A stretch of DNA of 64,000 nucleotides from Devosia chinhatensis (GCF_000969445.1 NZ_JZEY01000061.1:979501-1043500); one strand, 5' to 3'. Positions 18,472 to 26,703 are shown, counted from the first letter of the stretch. The notes: a model not told the origin generated them from the sequence alone. Numbers and translations: made by a program.

Positions 18472-18933
18472 ATGGCGCTCAATGCATCGCGCAATGACCT
18501 GGCCTCGGGGGCGATGTTCGTGGCCTTCGGCACCTACTTTGCGTTCGAAGCCCTCAAATATGAATTCGGCACGCCTTTCCGCATGGGACCCGGCTTCATG
18601 CCCGTTCTGCTGGGCGGCATCCTCGTGGCGCTCGGCATCGCCGTGGCGGCCAAGGGCATCGGCAAGCCCGACGAGGGGGCGCCCCCGGCCTGGCCCTGGC
18701 GGGGCATCGCGCTGGTCCTGGGCACGATCCTGTTCTTTGCCGCCACCATCAGGGGGCTGGGCTTCATCCCGGTCGTGGCAATCACGGCCTTGGTCACTGC
18801 CATTTCGAGCCGGCGCAACACGCTGCTCTCGGCCCTCGTGATCGCGCTGGGCCTCACCGTCCTCTGTTATCTCATCTTCGTGGTCGGGCTGGGCATGCTG
18901 GTGCCGCTCTTCGGCCCCTGGCTCAGCTTCTAG
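18472..18933 (+). CDS. tctB: tripartite tricarboxylate transporter small membrane subunit TctB
   Basis: This 153-residue protein has four predicted transmembrane segments, including VAFGTYFAFEALKY and the C-terminal LGLTVLCYLIFVVGLGM. It fits the DUF1468/TctB small subunit. It starts at 18472 after a GGAGAC ribosome-binding site and is followed 12 bp later by tctA. It partners TctA in the inner membrane. Confidence 0.88.
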   Translation: MALNASRNDLASGAMFVAFGTYFAFEALKYEFGTPFRMGPGFMPVLLGGILVALGIAVAAKGIGKPDEGAPPAWPWRGIALVLGTILFFAATIRGLGFIPVVAITALVTAISSRRNTLLSALVIALGLTVLCYLIFVVGLGMLVPLFGPWLSF

Positions 18934-18945
18934 GAGGCCGCAAAA

Positions 18946-20451
18946 ATGGATCTCATCTCCTCCCTGGCGCTGGGTTTTTCGGTCGCGCTCGACCCGGTCA
19001 ACATCCTTTATTGTTTCATCGGCGTCCTTTTGGGCACGCTGGTCGGCGTGCTGCCCGGGATCGGGCCGACCGCGACCATCGCCATGCTGCTGCCGATCAC
19101 CTTCACGCTCGGGCCGGCAACGGCCTTGATCATGCTGGCCGGCATCTATTACGGCGCCCAATATGGCGGCTCGACCACGGCCATCCTCATCAACCTGCCC
19201 GGCGAGAGTTCCTCGGCGGTGACGGCCATCGACGGCTATCAGATGGCGCGCAAGGGACGGGCCGGGCAGGCCCTGGCGACCGCCGCCATCGGCTCGTTCT
19301 TTGCCGGCTCGGTGGCAACGCTCCTCCTGGCCTTCTTCGCGCCGCCCCTAGCGCGCGCGGCGCTCAATTTCGGGGCGCCCGAATATTTCTCGCTGATCGT
19401 GCTGGGCCTTCTCGTCTCCATCGCGCTGGCCCATGGCTCCATTCTCAAGGCGCTGGCCATGATCGTGCTGGGGCTTTTGCTCGGCATGGTGGGCCAGGAC
19501 ATCTATACCGGCACGCCGCGCTTCACCTTCGGGCTGCGCGAATTGTTCGGCGGGCTCAATTTCGTGGCCGTGGCCGTGGGCGTCTTCGGCATCGCCGAAA
19601 TCCTGCGCAATCTAGAAAACGAGACCGAGCGCGAAGTGGGGGTCAAGAAGGTCGAAAATCTCTGGCTGACGCGCGAGGATTTCCGGCGCATCGCCATGCC
19701 CATCCTGCGCGGCACGGGCCTGGGTTCGCTGCTCGGCATCCTGCCGGGCGGGGGGCATATCCTGTCCTCCTTCGCCTCCTATTCGGCCGAGAAGCGGCTC
19801 TCTAAACATCCCGAGGAATTCGGGAAGGGCGCCATCGAGGGCGTGGCGGGACCCGAATCGGCCAATAATGCCGCCGCCCAGACCTCCTTTATCCCGCTGA
19901 TGACGCTGGGCATTCCTGCCCATCCGGTGATGGCGCTGATGATCGGCGCCTTCATCCTCCAGGGCATCACGCCCGGCCCCAATGTCATCAACGAACAGCC
20001 GGCTCTGTTCTGGGGCATCATCGCCTCGATGTGGATCGGCAACCTGCTGCTGATCATCCTCAACCTGCCCCTGATCGGGCTCTGGGTAAAGATGCTCTCG
20101 ATCCCCTATCGCGTGCTGTTCCCGGCGATCGTGCTCTTTGCCTGCATCGGCACCTATTCGATCAACCAGAATATCTACGACGTCTATGCGATCGCCTTCT
20201 TTGCGGCGGTGGGGTACCTGCTGATCCGCTTCGGCTGCGAACCGGCGCCGCTGCTGCTCGGCTTCGTTCTGGGACCGCTGCTCGAAGAGCATCTGCGGCG
20301 GGCGATGATCATTTCGCGCGGCGATCCGATGATCTTCGTGACGCGGCCGATTTCCGCAACGCTTCTGGTTCTGGCCCTGGCGGCAGTGCTGATCGCGGTG
20401 CTGCCCTCGATCCGGCGCAAGCGCAAGGAAGTGTTCGTCGAGGACGATTGA
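18946..20451 (+). CDS. tctA: tripartite tricarboxylate transporter large membrane subunit TctA
   Basis: The 501-residue protein has about 12 transmembrane segments and the TctA-family motifs VGVLPGIGPTATIAMLLP near residue 33-50 and GVAGPESANNAAAQTSFIP near residue 300. It is the pore-forming subunit that couples carboxylate uptake to an ion gradient. It ends the tctCBA operon; the basic tail (RRKRKE) faces the cytoplasm. Confidence 0.93.
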   Translation: MDLISSLALGFSVALDPVNILYCFIGVLLGTLVGVLPGIGPTATIAMLLPITFTLGPATALIMLAGIYYGAQYGGSTTAILINLPGESSSAVTAIDGYQMARKGRAGQALATAAIGSFFAGSVATLLLAFFAPPLARAALNFGAPEYFSLIVLGLLVSIALAHGSILKALAMIVLGLLLGMVGQDIYTGTPRFTFGLRELFGGLNFVAVAVGVFGIAEILRNLENETEREVGVKKVENLWLTREDFRRIAMPILRGTGLGSLLGILPGGGHILSSFASYSAEKRLSKHPEEFGKGAIEGVAGPESANNAAAQTSFIPLMTLGIPAHPVMALMIGAFILQGITPGPNVINEQPALFWGIIASMWIGNLLLIILNLPLIGLWVKMLSIPYRVLFPAIVLFACIGTYSINQNIYDVYAIAFFAAVGYLLIRFGCEPAPLLLGFVLGPLLEEHLRRAMIISRGDPMIFVTRPISATLLVLALAAVLIAVLPSIRRKRKEVFVEDD

Positions 20452-20526
20452 GTCCTCAAGGACTTCACATTGTTGCATGAGGAGGCCGGTGCTAGTGTGC
20501 CGGCCTTCTTGCTTGCCGAGGCGAAA

Positions 20527-21006
20527 ATGCCCAGAGACACCCGAATGTCGCGCATGCTGCATGTGCTGATCCACATGGACCGCCACGTCGAGCGCGCCAC
20601 CTCCGAGCGCATCGCCCAGATGCTCGATACCAATCCGGTGGTGGTGCGCCGCATGATGGCCGGGTTTCGCGAGGCGGGCATCGTCACCTCCGAAAAAGGC
20701 CATGGCGGCGGCTGGACTTTGGCGCGGGCGCTCGATCAAATCAGCCTGCTCGACGTCTATCGCGCCATCGGCGAACCCGCGCTCTTCAATATCGGTCCCG
20801 ATGCGGAGGTGGCGACATGTCTCGTCGAACGGGCGGTGGACGCGCGCATGGGGGAAACGCTGAGCGAAGCCGAACAGCTGCTGATGACGCGATTCGCCTC
20901 TATCCGCGTCTCCGATATCGCTCAGGATTTCGAGAGGCGGTTTGCAAAGATGAAGGCTGCGGGAGAGATCGGCGAGGCGGTAATGCATCGCTGGACCAAC
21001 GGCTGA
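20527..21006 (+). CDS. Rrf2-family transcriptional regulator
   Basis: The 159-residue winged-helix protein has the Rrf2 signature EKGHGGGWTLARALDQISLLDV. ATG at 20527 is chosen because GAGGCGAAA precedes it and the family HTH begins directly after. Only one cysteine (TCLVER, near residue 99) is present, so the three-cysteine Fe-S site of IscR and NsrR is absent. It resembles the YwnA group that senses other signals. It lies 75 bp after tctA and may be a separate unit ended by the terminator at 21029. Confidence 0.88.
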   Translation: MPRDTRMSRMLHVLIHMDRHVERATSERIAQMLDTNPVVVRRMMAGFREAGIVTSEKGHGGGWTLARALDQISLLDVYRAIGEPALFNIGPDAEVATCLVERAVDARMGETLSEAEQLLMTRFASIRVSDIAQDFERRFAKMKAAGEIGEAVMHRWTNG

Positions 21007-21028
21007 GGCCGGGCCGAACCCCGGAAAA

Positions 21029-21060
21029 GCAAAAGCGGCCCCGAAGGACCGCTTTTTCTG
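21029..21060 (+). terminator. rho-independent terminator after the Rrf2-family gene
   Basis: AAAAGCGGCC / GGACCGCTTTT with a short loop is followed by T residues. It lies between the regulator gene and the oppositely oriented tRNA gene. Confidence 0.85.
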
Positions 21061-21079
21061 CTTTTCCCGTTAAGGAAAT

Positions 21080-21154
21080 TGGAGCGGGCGATGGGATTCG
21101 AACCCACGACCCTAACCTTGGCAAGGTTATGCTCTACCCCTGAGCTACACCCGC
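21080..21154 (-). tRNA. tRNA-Gly (GCC)
   Basis: The minus strand folds as a complete 75-base tRNA including an encoded CCA. The acceptor stem is GCGGGTG / CGCCCGC with one G-U pair. The D arm is present, and the anticodon loop TTGCCAA gives anticodon GCC on a TAACC / GGTTA stem. The T arm has GGTTCGAATCC. The discriminator base is U, as usual for glycine tRNAs. Confidence 0.97.
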
Positions 21155-21347
21155 GCTCCAGACGCTGCACCTTGTAAGTGCGGCGACGGGCGCTATATGC
21201 CCAATCGCCGGACCGATTGCAACCCAGTTTTTCTTCTGGCTGTCATCTTCTCTCAAACCTGTGGGAAAGAGGGCTTGCCACCAACCCGCCGCTGGGCGCA
21301 AAAAGGCCGCAACAAGCGCGTTTGAACACGATCGAGAGCCCTTCGCG

Positions 21348-22289
21348 ATGACAATTTCCCTCACTGGCGCTCCCGCCGCCGCCCCCAGTGCCACAGATCT
21401 CGTTCGCGACGGCAGCGATGCCGGTTTCAAGGCCGACGTCATCGATGTGTCGCTCGATGTGCCGGTTCTGGTGGATTTCTGGGCCCCTTGGTGCGGTCCG
21501 TGCCGGCAGCTGGGCCCGGCGATCGAAAAGGTCGTGGCGGAAAAGGCCGGCCAGATTCGCCTCGTGAAGATCAATATCGACGAGCATCCCCAGATTGCCG
21601 GCCAATTGGGCGTGCAGTCGATCCCTGCCGTCTTCGCCTTTGCCGGCGGCCGCCCGGTCGACGGCTTCATGGGGGCCATGCCCGAAGGCGAGGTGCGCCG
21701 CTTCGCTGAGAAGGTGATCGCCGCCGCCGGTGCGCCCCAGCCGCAGACCGATTCGCTCGAAGCCCAGGTCGCCGATGCCCTCAAGATGGCCGAGGCCGCC
21801 CGCGATGCCGGAGAGATCGGCCAGGCCGCCCAGGTCTACGGCATGATTCTCGAACGCCTGCCGGACAATGCCGAGGCCATTATCGGGCTGGCCGGCATCT
21901 ATATGAGCGCCGGGGAAGCCGACCAGGCGCAGGCCATCCTCGACATGCTGCCCGAGGACAAGCGCAGCGGCGATGCCTACCTTGCCCTTGCCAATGCCCT
22001 GCGGCTTCGCCAGGAAGCGGCGGGCCTGTCCGAGGCGTCCGCGCTCGAAACCGCCATCGCCGCCGATCCGGACAATCACCAGGCCCGCTTCGATCTCGCC
22101 ATCGTGCACAATGCCGAAGGCCGCAAGATCGAGGCTGCCGAGGCGCTGGTGGCCATCATCAAGCGCGACCGCGCCTGGGAAGAGGACGGCGCCCGCAAGA
22201 AGCTGCTCGAATTCTTCGATGCCTGGGGCCCAAAGGATCCCGCCACCCTCAAGGGCCGGCGCCTGCTGTCCACGGCCCTGTTCTCCTGA
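21348..22289 (+). CDS. CnoX/YbbN-like thioredoxin-fold co-chaperone
   Basis: The 313-residue protein has an N-terminal thioredoxin domain with an intact WCGPC active site (Cys49 and Cys52). A C-terminal tetratricopeptide-like region (about 130-300, e.g. AQVYGMILERLPDNAEAI) follows. This is the layout of CnoX/YbbN, which holds unfolded or oxidised proteins for DnaK and GroEL. E. coli CnoX has lost one active-site cysteine; here both are present, so it may keep oxidoreductase activity. It is followed 12 bp later by a LON-domain gene, a common alphaproteobacterial order. Confidence 0.9.
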   Translation: MTISLTGAPAAAPSATDLVRDGSDAGFKADVIDVSLDVPVLVDFWAPWCGPCRQLGPAIEKVVAEKAGQIRLVKINIDEHPQIAGQLGVQSIPAVFAFAGGRPVDGFMGAMPEGEVRRFAEKVIAAAGAPQPQTDSLEAQVADALKMAEAARDAGEIGQAAQVYGMILERLPDNAEAIIGLAGIYMSAGEADQAQAILDMLPEDKRSGDAYLALANALRLRQEAAGLSEASALETAIAADPDNHQARFDLAIVHNAEGRKIEAAEALVAIIKRDRAWEEDGARKKLLEFFDAWGPKDPATLKGRRLLSTALFS

Positions 22290-22301
22290 TCGGTCAAGCC
22301 C

Positions 22302-22961
22302 ATGCCCAAGCGTCCCGCCCAGCCCGCAGACCTGCCGCCCATCGTGCCGCTCTTCCCGCTGAGCGGGGCGCTGCTCCTGCCCTTCTCCCATCGGCCCCTC
22401 AATATCTTCGAGCCGCGCTATATCGAGATGATCGATGCGGCCCTTGCCGGCGATCGGCTGATCGGGCTGATCCAGCCCGAGGATAGCCGCGAGGAAAGCC
22501 CCAAGGGGGCGTCGGCCCTGCATCCGATCGGCTGTCTGGGGCGCATCACCCATTTCGAGGAAAGCGGCGATGGCCGCTATTTCGTCATTCTCGAAGGCGT
22601 GGCGCGGTTCCGGCTGGTGCGCGAAGTGCCCGCCGAGACTCTCTATCGGCAGGGCGAAATCGATGCGGAGGCCTTTGCCTCCGACTTTACCCGCAATTTT
22701 GGGGAAGAAGGGGTGGATCGCACCCGCTTCGTGCGCATGATGCGCGACTATGCCCAATTCGCCAATATCGAGCTCAACTGGGAAGAGATCGAATCGACCG
22801 GCACGGCAGACCTCGTCAATTTCTGTTGCATGGTGTCGCCCTATGGCGCGGCCGAAAAGCAGGTTCTGCTCGAAGCGCCGACCCTCGAGGCGCGGGCAGA
22901 GACCCTGATTGCCATGACCGAGTACGAAATGGCGCGGGGCAATTCCGCGCCGCTCAACTGA
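22302..22961 (+). CDS. LON substrate-binding domain protein
   Basis: The 219-residue protein consists of the N-terminal LON domain alone (IVPLFPLSGALLLPF, LNIFEPRYIEMIDAAL, then GCLGRITHFEESGDGRYF). The ATPase and protease parts of Lon are missing. Such stand-alone proteins are thought to recognise substrates, but their role is not established. It is sandwiched between a CnoX-like and a Trm112-like gene, all closely spaced, suggesting a protein quality-control operon. Confidence 0.88.
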   Translation: MPKRPAQPADLPPIVPLFPLSGALLLPFSHRPLNIFEPRYIEMIDAALAGDRLIGLIQPEDSREESPKGASALHPIGCLGRITHFEESGDGRYFVILEGVARFRLVREVPAETLYRQGEIDAEAFASDFTRNFGEEGVDRTRFVRMMRDYAQFANIELNWEEIESTGTADLVNFCCMVSPYGAAEKQVLLEAPTLEARAETLIAMTEYEMARGNSAPLN

Positions 22962-23194
22962 TGGCCGGCGAGCCGGGCGGCAGGCGCTTCACCCTCAATC
23001 CGCGCGTTCTTGAAATGCTGGTCTGCCCCCTGACCAAGACGCGCCTGACGCTGTCCGAAGGACGCGACGAGCTGATTTCGGTGGCGGCACGCCTGGCCTT
23101 TCCCATCACCAAGGGTGTGCCGCTGCTCAGCCTCGAGGAAGCGCGACCGCTCGAAGGCGAGGAGCTCGAAAGGCTCTCGCGCAACCTCACCTGA
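22961..23194 (+). CDS. Trm112-like small protein
   Basis: The 77-residue protein matches the bacterial Trm112/YcaR family: LNPRVLEMLVCPLTKTRLTL, then LAFPITKGVPLLSLEEAR. Trm112 proteins activate methyltransferases, and bacterial members are small zinc-ribbon-like proteins; here only one cysteine of the usual set is kept. The ATG shares one base with the stop of the preceding gene (TGATG), so the two are coupled. It converges on the flavin monooxygenase gene with no gap. Confidence 0.88.
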   Translation: MAGEPGGRRFTLNPRVLEMLVCPLTKTRLTLSEGRDELISVAARLAFPITKGVPLLSLEEARPLEGEELERLSRNLT

Positions 23195-24415
23195 TCAGAT
23201 CGGCAGGCCGCTGAGCAGCCGGGGGCCGGAGCCGCCGGCAGCGGCCCTGATCAGCGCCGACTTGATCGGGCCGGCGCGATCGACAAGGCCGAGGCCGAAA
23301 TCGCGCAGGGCCCGTAGCGGCGCGGCATCGTTGGAAAAGAGCCGGTTCATGCCATCGGTGACCGCGGCCATCGAGGCCGTGTCGAAACGCCGCCAGGACT
23401 GGTAGCGCTCGAGCACGTCCGCGGACCCGTGATCGAGCCCGAGGCGCATGGCCTCGACGATGACCTCGGCCAGGGCGGCAACATCCTTGAGGCCCAGATT
23501 GAGGCCTTGTCCCGCGATGGGATGGACCACATGGGCCGCATCGCCCACCAGAGCCAGCCGCGGACCGATGAAGCTCTGTGCGAGCTGCAGGCGCAGGGGA
23601 AAGCCCATCAGCTTGTCCTCGAGCGTCACGCTGCCCAGGGTCGAGCCCATGACGCCCTCGATCTCGAGGGCGAGCTGTTCGGGCGGCAAGGCAAGATAGC
23701 GCGGCGCGTCCTCCACCGTCTCGGTCCAGACCAGCGAGGAGCGATTGCCCGGCAGCGGCAGGCTGGCAAAGGGCCCGGCAGGGCGAAAATGCTCGTAGGC
23801 GATGCCCTCATGGGCCAGTTCGTGGGCGATGGTGGCGACAAGCCCGGTCTGGCGATAATCATGTCCCCAGGTGGCAATGCCGGCGCGCTGGCGCAGACCC
23901 GAATTGGCGCCGTCGGCCGCGACGACGAGCGGGGCAACCAGAACCTGTCCATCGGCAAGGTGCAGCCGGGCAAGGGCGCCATCCCCGGACCAGTCGAGGA
24001 TTTCGGCCGGCGCCACCATGTCGAAGAGACCGGAGGCCGCCTCGAGCAGCGCGCCGCCGCTGGCCTGGTTGGGCACCATATGGGCAAAGGGCTCGCCGGG
24101 GGCCGCTTCGCCGTCAAATTCGAGAAAGAGCGGACGGGCCAGGTCATTGGCGCCCGAATCGGTGATGCGCATGGCCGCGATCGGCTGGGACTGGGGCGCC
24201 ATGGCGGACCACACGCCCAGCGCCTCGAAGATGTGACGCACGCCGGCCGCAATGGCCGAGGCCCGATTGTCGCGCGGCACGCTGAGCGGGCGGCGGTCCA
24301 CCAGCGCCACGCGAATGCCGGGGGCCGAGCGCCCCAGGGCCAGCGCCAGGGTCAGGCCGACAGGGCCGCCTCCCACGATGATGACGTCATATCGGGCCTG
24401 CGCTGAAAGGGTCAT
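23195..24415 (-). CDS. UbiH/UbiF/COQ6-family FAD monooxygenase
   Basis: The 406-residue protein has the FAD-binding GxGxxG strand DVIIVGGGPVGLTLALAL, the DG motif in ADGANSGLRQRA, and the family motif LVGDAAHVVHPIAGQGLNLG near residue 285. These enzymes hydroxylate the ubiquinone ring. Alphaproteobacteria often have one broad enzyme (UbiL) instead of three, so the exact position modified is unknown. ATG at 24415 follows AAGGAG. It is divergent from glnK1. Confidence 0.88.
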   Translation of the reverse strand: MTLSAQARYDVIIVGGGPVGLTLALALGRSAPGIRVALVDRRPLSVPRDNRASAIAAGVRHIFEALGVWSAMAPQSQPIAAMRITDSGANDLARPLFLEFDGEAAPGEPFAHMVPNQASGGALLEAASGLFDMVAPAEILDWSGDGALARLHLADGQVLVAPLVVAADGANSGLRQRAGIATWGHDYRQTGLVATIAHELAHEGIAYEHFRPAGPFASLPLPGNRSSLVWTETVEDAPRYLALPPEQLALEIEGVMGSTLGSVTLEDKLMGFPLRLQLAQSFIGPRLALVGDAAHVVHPIAGQGLNLGLKDVAALAEVIVEAMRLGLDHGSADVLERYQSWRRFDTASMAAVTDGMNRLFSNDAAPLRALRDFGLGLVDRAGPIKSALIRAAAGGSGPRLLSGLPI

Positions 24416-24520
24416 GATTGGCGCTCCTTTGTCCCAATGTTGTTTGCCCGGCGCGGCCGGAAAGCAAGTGGCCCTATGCCGCAGCCTGATGGTGGCAAAA
24501 TTTATGCAAAATCGAAAAAA

Positions 24521-24537
24521 TGCACAATTATGGTGCA
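24521..24537. promoter_or_regulatory. NtrC-binding site upstream of glnK1
   Basis: TGCACAATTATGGTGCA matches the 17 bp NtrC consensus TGCACC-N5-GGTGCA with one mismatch. Its centre is about 133 bp upstream of the start predicted from the -24/-12 element at 24636, a usual enhancer distance. Confidence 0.8.
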
Positions 24538-24635
24538 CTTATTGCTGCGACACAGCTTTGCCACAATCTAATCTGTCGCCGCACCAAGGAAATAACCCCT
24601 TTATTTCCGGGAGATTTCGCGCATCTGCGCCAGTT

Positions 24636-24651
24636 TGGCACGGGTCTTGAG
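24636..24651 (+). promoter_or_regulatory. sigma-54-like promoter of glnK1-amtB1
   Basis: TGGCACGGGTCTTGAG has a perfect -24 half (TGGCACG) and correct spacing, but the -12 dinucleotide is GA instead of GC. The same TTGAG appears in the second glnK promoter, so the variation is shared. The transcript would start about 36 bases before glnK1. Confidence 0.7.
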
Positions 24652-24697
24652 TCTCCTGGCCTTGTCGAACAATGGCAAGGCAAGAAAAGGGGCATTC

Positions 24698-25036
24698 ATG
24701 AAACTGGTGGTTGCAATCATCAAGCCATCACGCCTGGAGGAAGTCCGCCAGGCGCTGAACTCCCTCGATGTGCACGGCATGACCGTGACCGAGGTCAAGG
24801 GATATGGCCGGCAGAAGGGTCATTCCGAAATCTATCGCGGCACTGAATATGCGGTGCATTTCCTGCCCAAGCTCAAGGTCGAGATCGCCGTGGACGACGC
24901 CCTGGCCGATGCCGTGAGCACTGCAATCCGCGACGCCGCCCAGACCGGCCGCATCGGCGACGGCAAGATCTTCATCCTCGACCTGCTCGCCGTCACCCGC
25001 ATCCGCACCGGTGAAACCGGCGCGTCGGCGCTCTGA
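24698..25036 (+). CDS. glnK: nitrogen regulatory protein PII (GlnK), copy 1
   Basis: The 112-residue PII protein has the T-loop tyrosine Tyr51 (YRGTEYAV) that is uridylylated by GlnD, and the B and C loops (RIGDGKIFILDL, RIRTGETG) that bind ATP and 2-oxoglutarate. GlnK docks on AmtB and closes it when nitrogen is plentiful. It differs from the second copy by only three conservative changes (positions 61, 69 and 93). It is followed 29 bp later by amtB1, with a sigma-54-like promoter and an NtrC site upstream. Confidence 0.95.
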   Translation: MKLVVAIIKPSRLEEVRQALNSLDVHGMTVTEVKGYGRQKGHSEIYRGTEYAVHFLPKLKVEIAVDDALADAVSTAIRDAAQTGRIGDGKIFILDLLAVTRIRTGETGASAL

Positions 25037-25065
25037 CGCAACCCGACTTCAGGAGAAACAACACA

Positions 25066-26427
25066 ATGACAGGGTTCAAAACTCCCCTAAAGATCGCAGG
25101 CGGCGTCGCGCTCGCCTCGCTGCTGCTGGCGCTGCCGGTGCTCGCTCAGGATGCCCCGGCCGAAGAGGTCGTGGAAGCGGTGGTCGCCGGTGAACCGGCG
25201 ATCCAGACTCAGTTCATTCTCAATTCGTTCCTGATGCTGTTCGGCGGCATCCTGGTGTTCTGGATGGCGGCCGGGTTCGCCATGCTGGAAGCCGGCTTCG
25301 TGCGCACCAAGAACGTGTCCATGCAGCTCCTGAAGAATATCACCATGTATTCGCTGGCCTGCTTTGCCTATTATCTTGTCGGCTACATGATCATGTATCC
25401 TGGCGACGGCTGGATCATCGATGGCATTTTCGGCGCCATCGGCATTGCCGTGCTCGAGCCGGTCGGCCTGACGGCCGAGGCCGCCGACCTGACCTATGCG
25501 ACCGTCAGCTCCGACTTTTTCTTCCAGGTCATGTTCTGTGCCACCGCCGCGTCCATCGTGTCCGGTGCCCTGGCCGAGCGCATCAAGCTCCTGCCCTTCC
25601 TGGTTTTCGTGGCCGTGCTGACCGCGCTGATCTACCCGATCCAGGCTTCCTGGAAGTGGGGCGGCGGTTTCCTCGACCAGATGGGCTTCCTCGACTTCGC
25701 CGGCTCCACCGTCGTGCACTCTGTCGGTGGCTGGGCGGCTCTGGCCGGTGCGCTGCTGCTGGGCGCCCGCAAGGGCAAGTACAATCCGGACGGCACCGTG
25801 CGCGCCATTCCGGGCTCCAACATGCCGCTCGCCGTGCTCGGCATGTTCATCCTCTGGATGGGCTGGTACGGCTTTAACGGTGCATCGCAGCTGGCCATGG
25901 GCACTGTCGGTGACATTGCCGATGTGGGCCGCGTCATGGCCAATACCAATGCCGGTGCCATCGGTGGCGCGCTTGCCGCTGCCGTGCTGTCGGCGATCAT
26001 CTACAAGAAGGTCGACCTGACCTTCGTGATCAATGGCGCGCTTGCCGGTCTCGTCTCGATCACCGCCGAGCCGCTCACTCCGGGTCTGGGCACGGCAACC
26101 CTGATCGGTGCCGTCGGTGGCGCCATCGTGGTCTTCACCGTGCCGCTGCTCGACCGCTTCAAGATCGATGACGTGGTCGGCGCCGTTCCGGTTCACCTGT
26201 TCGCCGGTATCTGGGGCACCATCGCCGTGGTCTTCACCAATCCCGATGCCAATCTGGGCGTGCAGCTGCTGGCCATCCTTGCCGTGGGCGTCTTCGTCTT
26301 CGTCATCAGCCTCGTCGTCTGGGCGATCCTCAAGGCCACGATGGGCCTGCGCCCAACGGCCGAGGACGAAGAGCTGGGTCTGGACGTGGCCGAGGTCGGC
26401 GTCGAGGCCTATCCCGAGTTCAAGTAA
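25066..26427 (+). CDS. amtB: ammonium transporter, copy 1
   Basis: The 453-residue Amt/Rh-family channel has a cleavable signal (LLLALPVLAQ) and about 11 transmembrane helices. Family motifs include WMAAGFAMLEAGFVRTKN, the GSTVVHSVGGWAAL pore segment with the first pore histidine, and PVHLFAGIWGT with the second. It differs from the second transporter throughout, e.g. FAMLEAGFVRTKN versus LALFYGGLVRAKN, so it belongs to another Amt subtype. It pairs with glnK1. Strong hairpins and the repeat at 26483 follow. Confidence 0.95.
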   Translation: MTGFKTPLKIAGGVALASLLLALPVLAQDAPAEEVVEAVVAGEPAIQTQFILNSFLMLFGGILVFWMAAGFAMLEAGFVRTKNVSMQLLKNITMYSLACFAYYLVGYMIMYPGDGWIIDGIFGAIGIAVLEPVGLTAEAADLTYATVSSDFFFQVMFCATAASIVSGALAERIKLLPFLVFVAVLTALIYPIQASWKWGGGFLDQMGFLDFAGSTVVHSVGGWAALAGALLLGARKGKYNPDGTVRAIPGSNMPLAVLGMFILWMGWYGFNGASQLAMGTVGDIADVGRVMANTNAGAIGGALAAAVLSAIIYKKVDLTFVINGALAGLVSITAEPLTPGLGTATLIGAVGGAIVVFTVPLLDRFKIDDVVGAVPVHLFAGIWGTIAVVFTNPDANLGVQLLAILAVGVFVFVISLVVWAILKATMGLRPTAEDEELGLDVAEVGVEAYPEFK

Positions 26428-26433
26428 ATCCAG

Positions 26434-26466
26434 GGGACGGGCGGGGCTTTTTGCCCCGGCCGTCCC
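26434..26466 (+). terminator. terminator-like hairpin after amtB1
   Basis: GGGACGG-G-CGGGGC pairs with GCCCCG-G-CCGTCCC around a TTTTT loop, starting 7 bp after the stop codon. There is no T run after the stem, so it may be a 3' stabiliser or a weak terminator. Confidence 0.6.
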
Positions 26467-26482
26467 GCCGCTTGCCGGCGGC

Positions 26483-26547
26483 GTGCAGTTCGCGTCCCTC
26501 TTGGCCCGCCACAGAGGCTTCCCACTCGCAAATCGCGCGGACTGCAC
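26483..26547. repeat. stem-bearing repeat, copy 1 (after amtB1)
   Basis: A 37 bp core at 26497-26533 is identical to 28593-28629. The core is enclosed here by GTGCAGT / ACTGCAC and in copy 2 by GTGCGGC / GCCGCAC, so the stem bases change in a compensating way. Inside the core, CCTCTTGG-CCCG-CCACAGAGG forms a second hairpin. It may be a structured RNA on either strand or a dispersed palindromic repeat family. Confidence 0.75.
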
Positions 26548-26604
26548 ACCCCCGGCAAGAGTGATCACCAGGCTGCTCAATTGAGCGGCAATGCCGATCG
26601 AACT

Positions 26605-26621
26605 TGCACACGAATTGGGCA
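26605..26621. promoter_or_regulatory. weak NtrC-like site upstream of glnK2
   Basis: TGCACACGAATTGGGCA keeps the left NtrC half-site but is degenerate on the right. Its centre is about 117 bp upstream of the predicted glnK2 start site. It overlaps the perfect inverted repeat at 26612-26637. Confidence 0.4.
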
Positions 26622-26637
26622 CTTTTCTGCCCAATTC
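26612..26637. promoter_or_regulatory. perfect 10 bp inverted repeat upstream of glnK2
   Basis: GAATTGGGCA and TGCCCAATTC flank a 6-base spacer (CTTTTC). The dyad centre is near -106 relative to the predicted start site, a place expected for an enhancer-binding protein. It is not a good NtrC site, and no matching repeat lies before glnK1. Confidence 0.45.
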
Positions 26638-26703
26638 CGAGTCGCTTTGCGCCCTGCATTCTTAACATGATGTAAAGACTGTGTTTTTCCGTGCCGGATC
26701 ATT

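Noticed and set aside
21085..21170. Short open frames across the tRNA-Gly gene
   Set aside because: They are accidental frames through a tRNA that folds perfectly and carries its CCA end.
24416..24538. N-terminal extension of the UbiH-type gene to 24538
   Set aside because: It would translate the NtrC-binding site, and ATG at 24415 has an AAGGAG ribosome-binding site and gives the normal FAD-domain start.
26420..26668. Small minus-strand frame over repeat copy 1, with a similar one over copy 2 (both encode CEWEASVAGQE)
   Set aside because: The shared peptide comes only from the 37 bp repeat core. Frames differ outside it and no ribosome-binding site supports translation.
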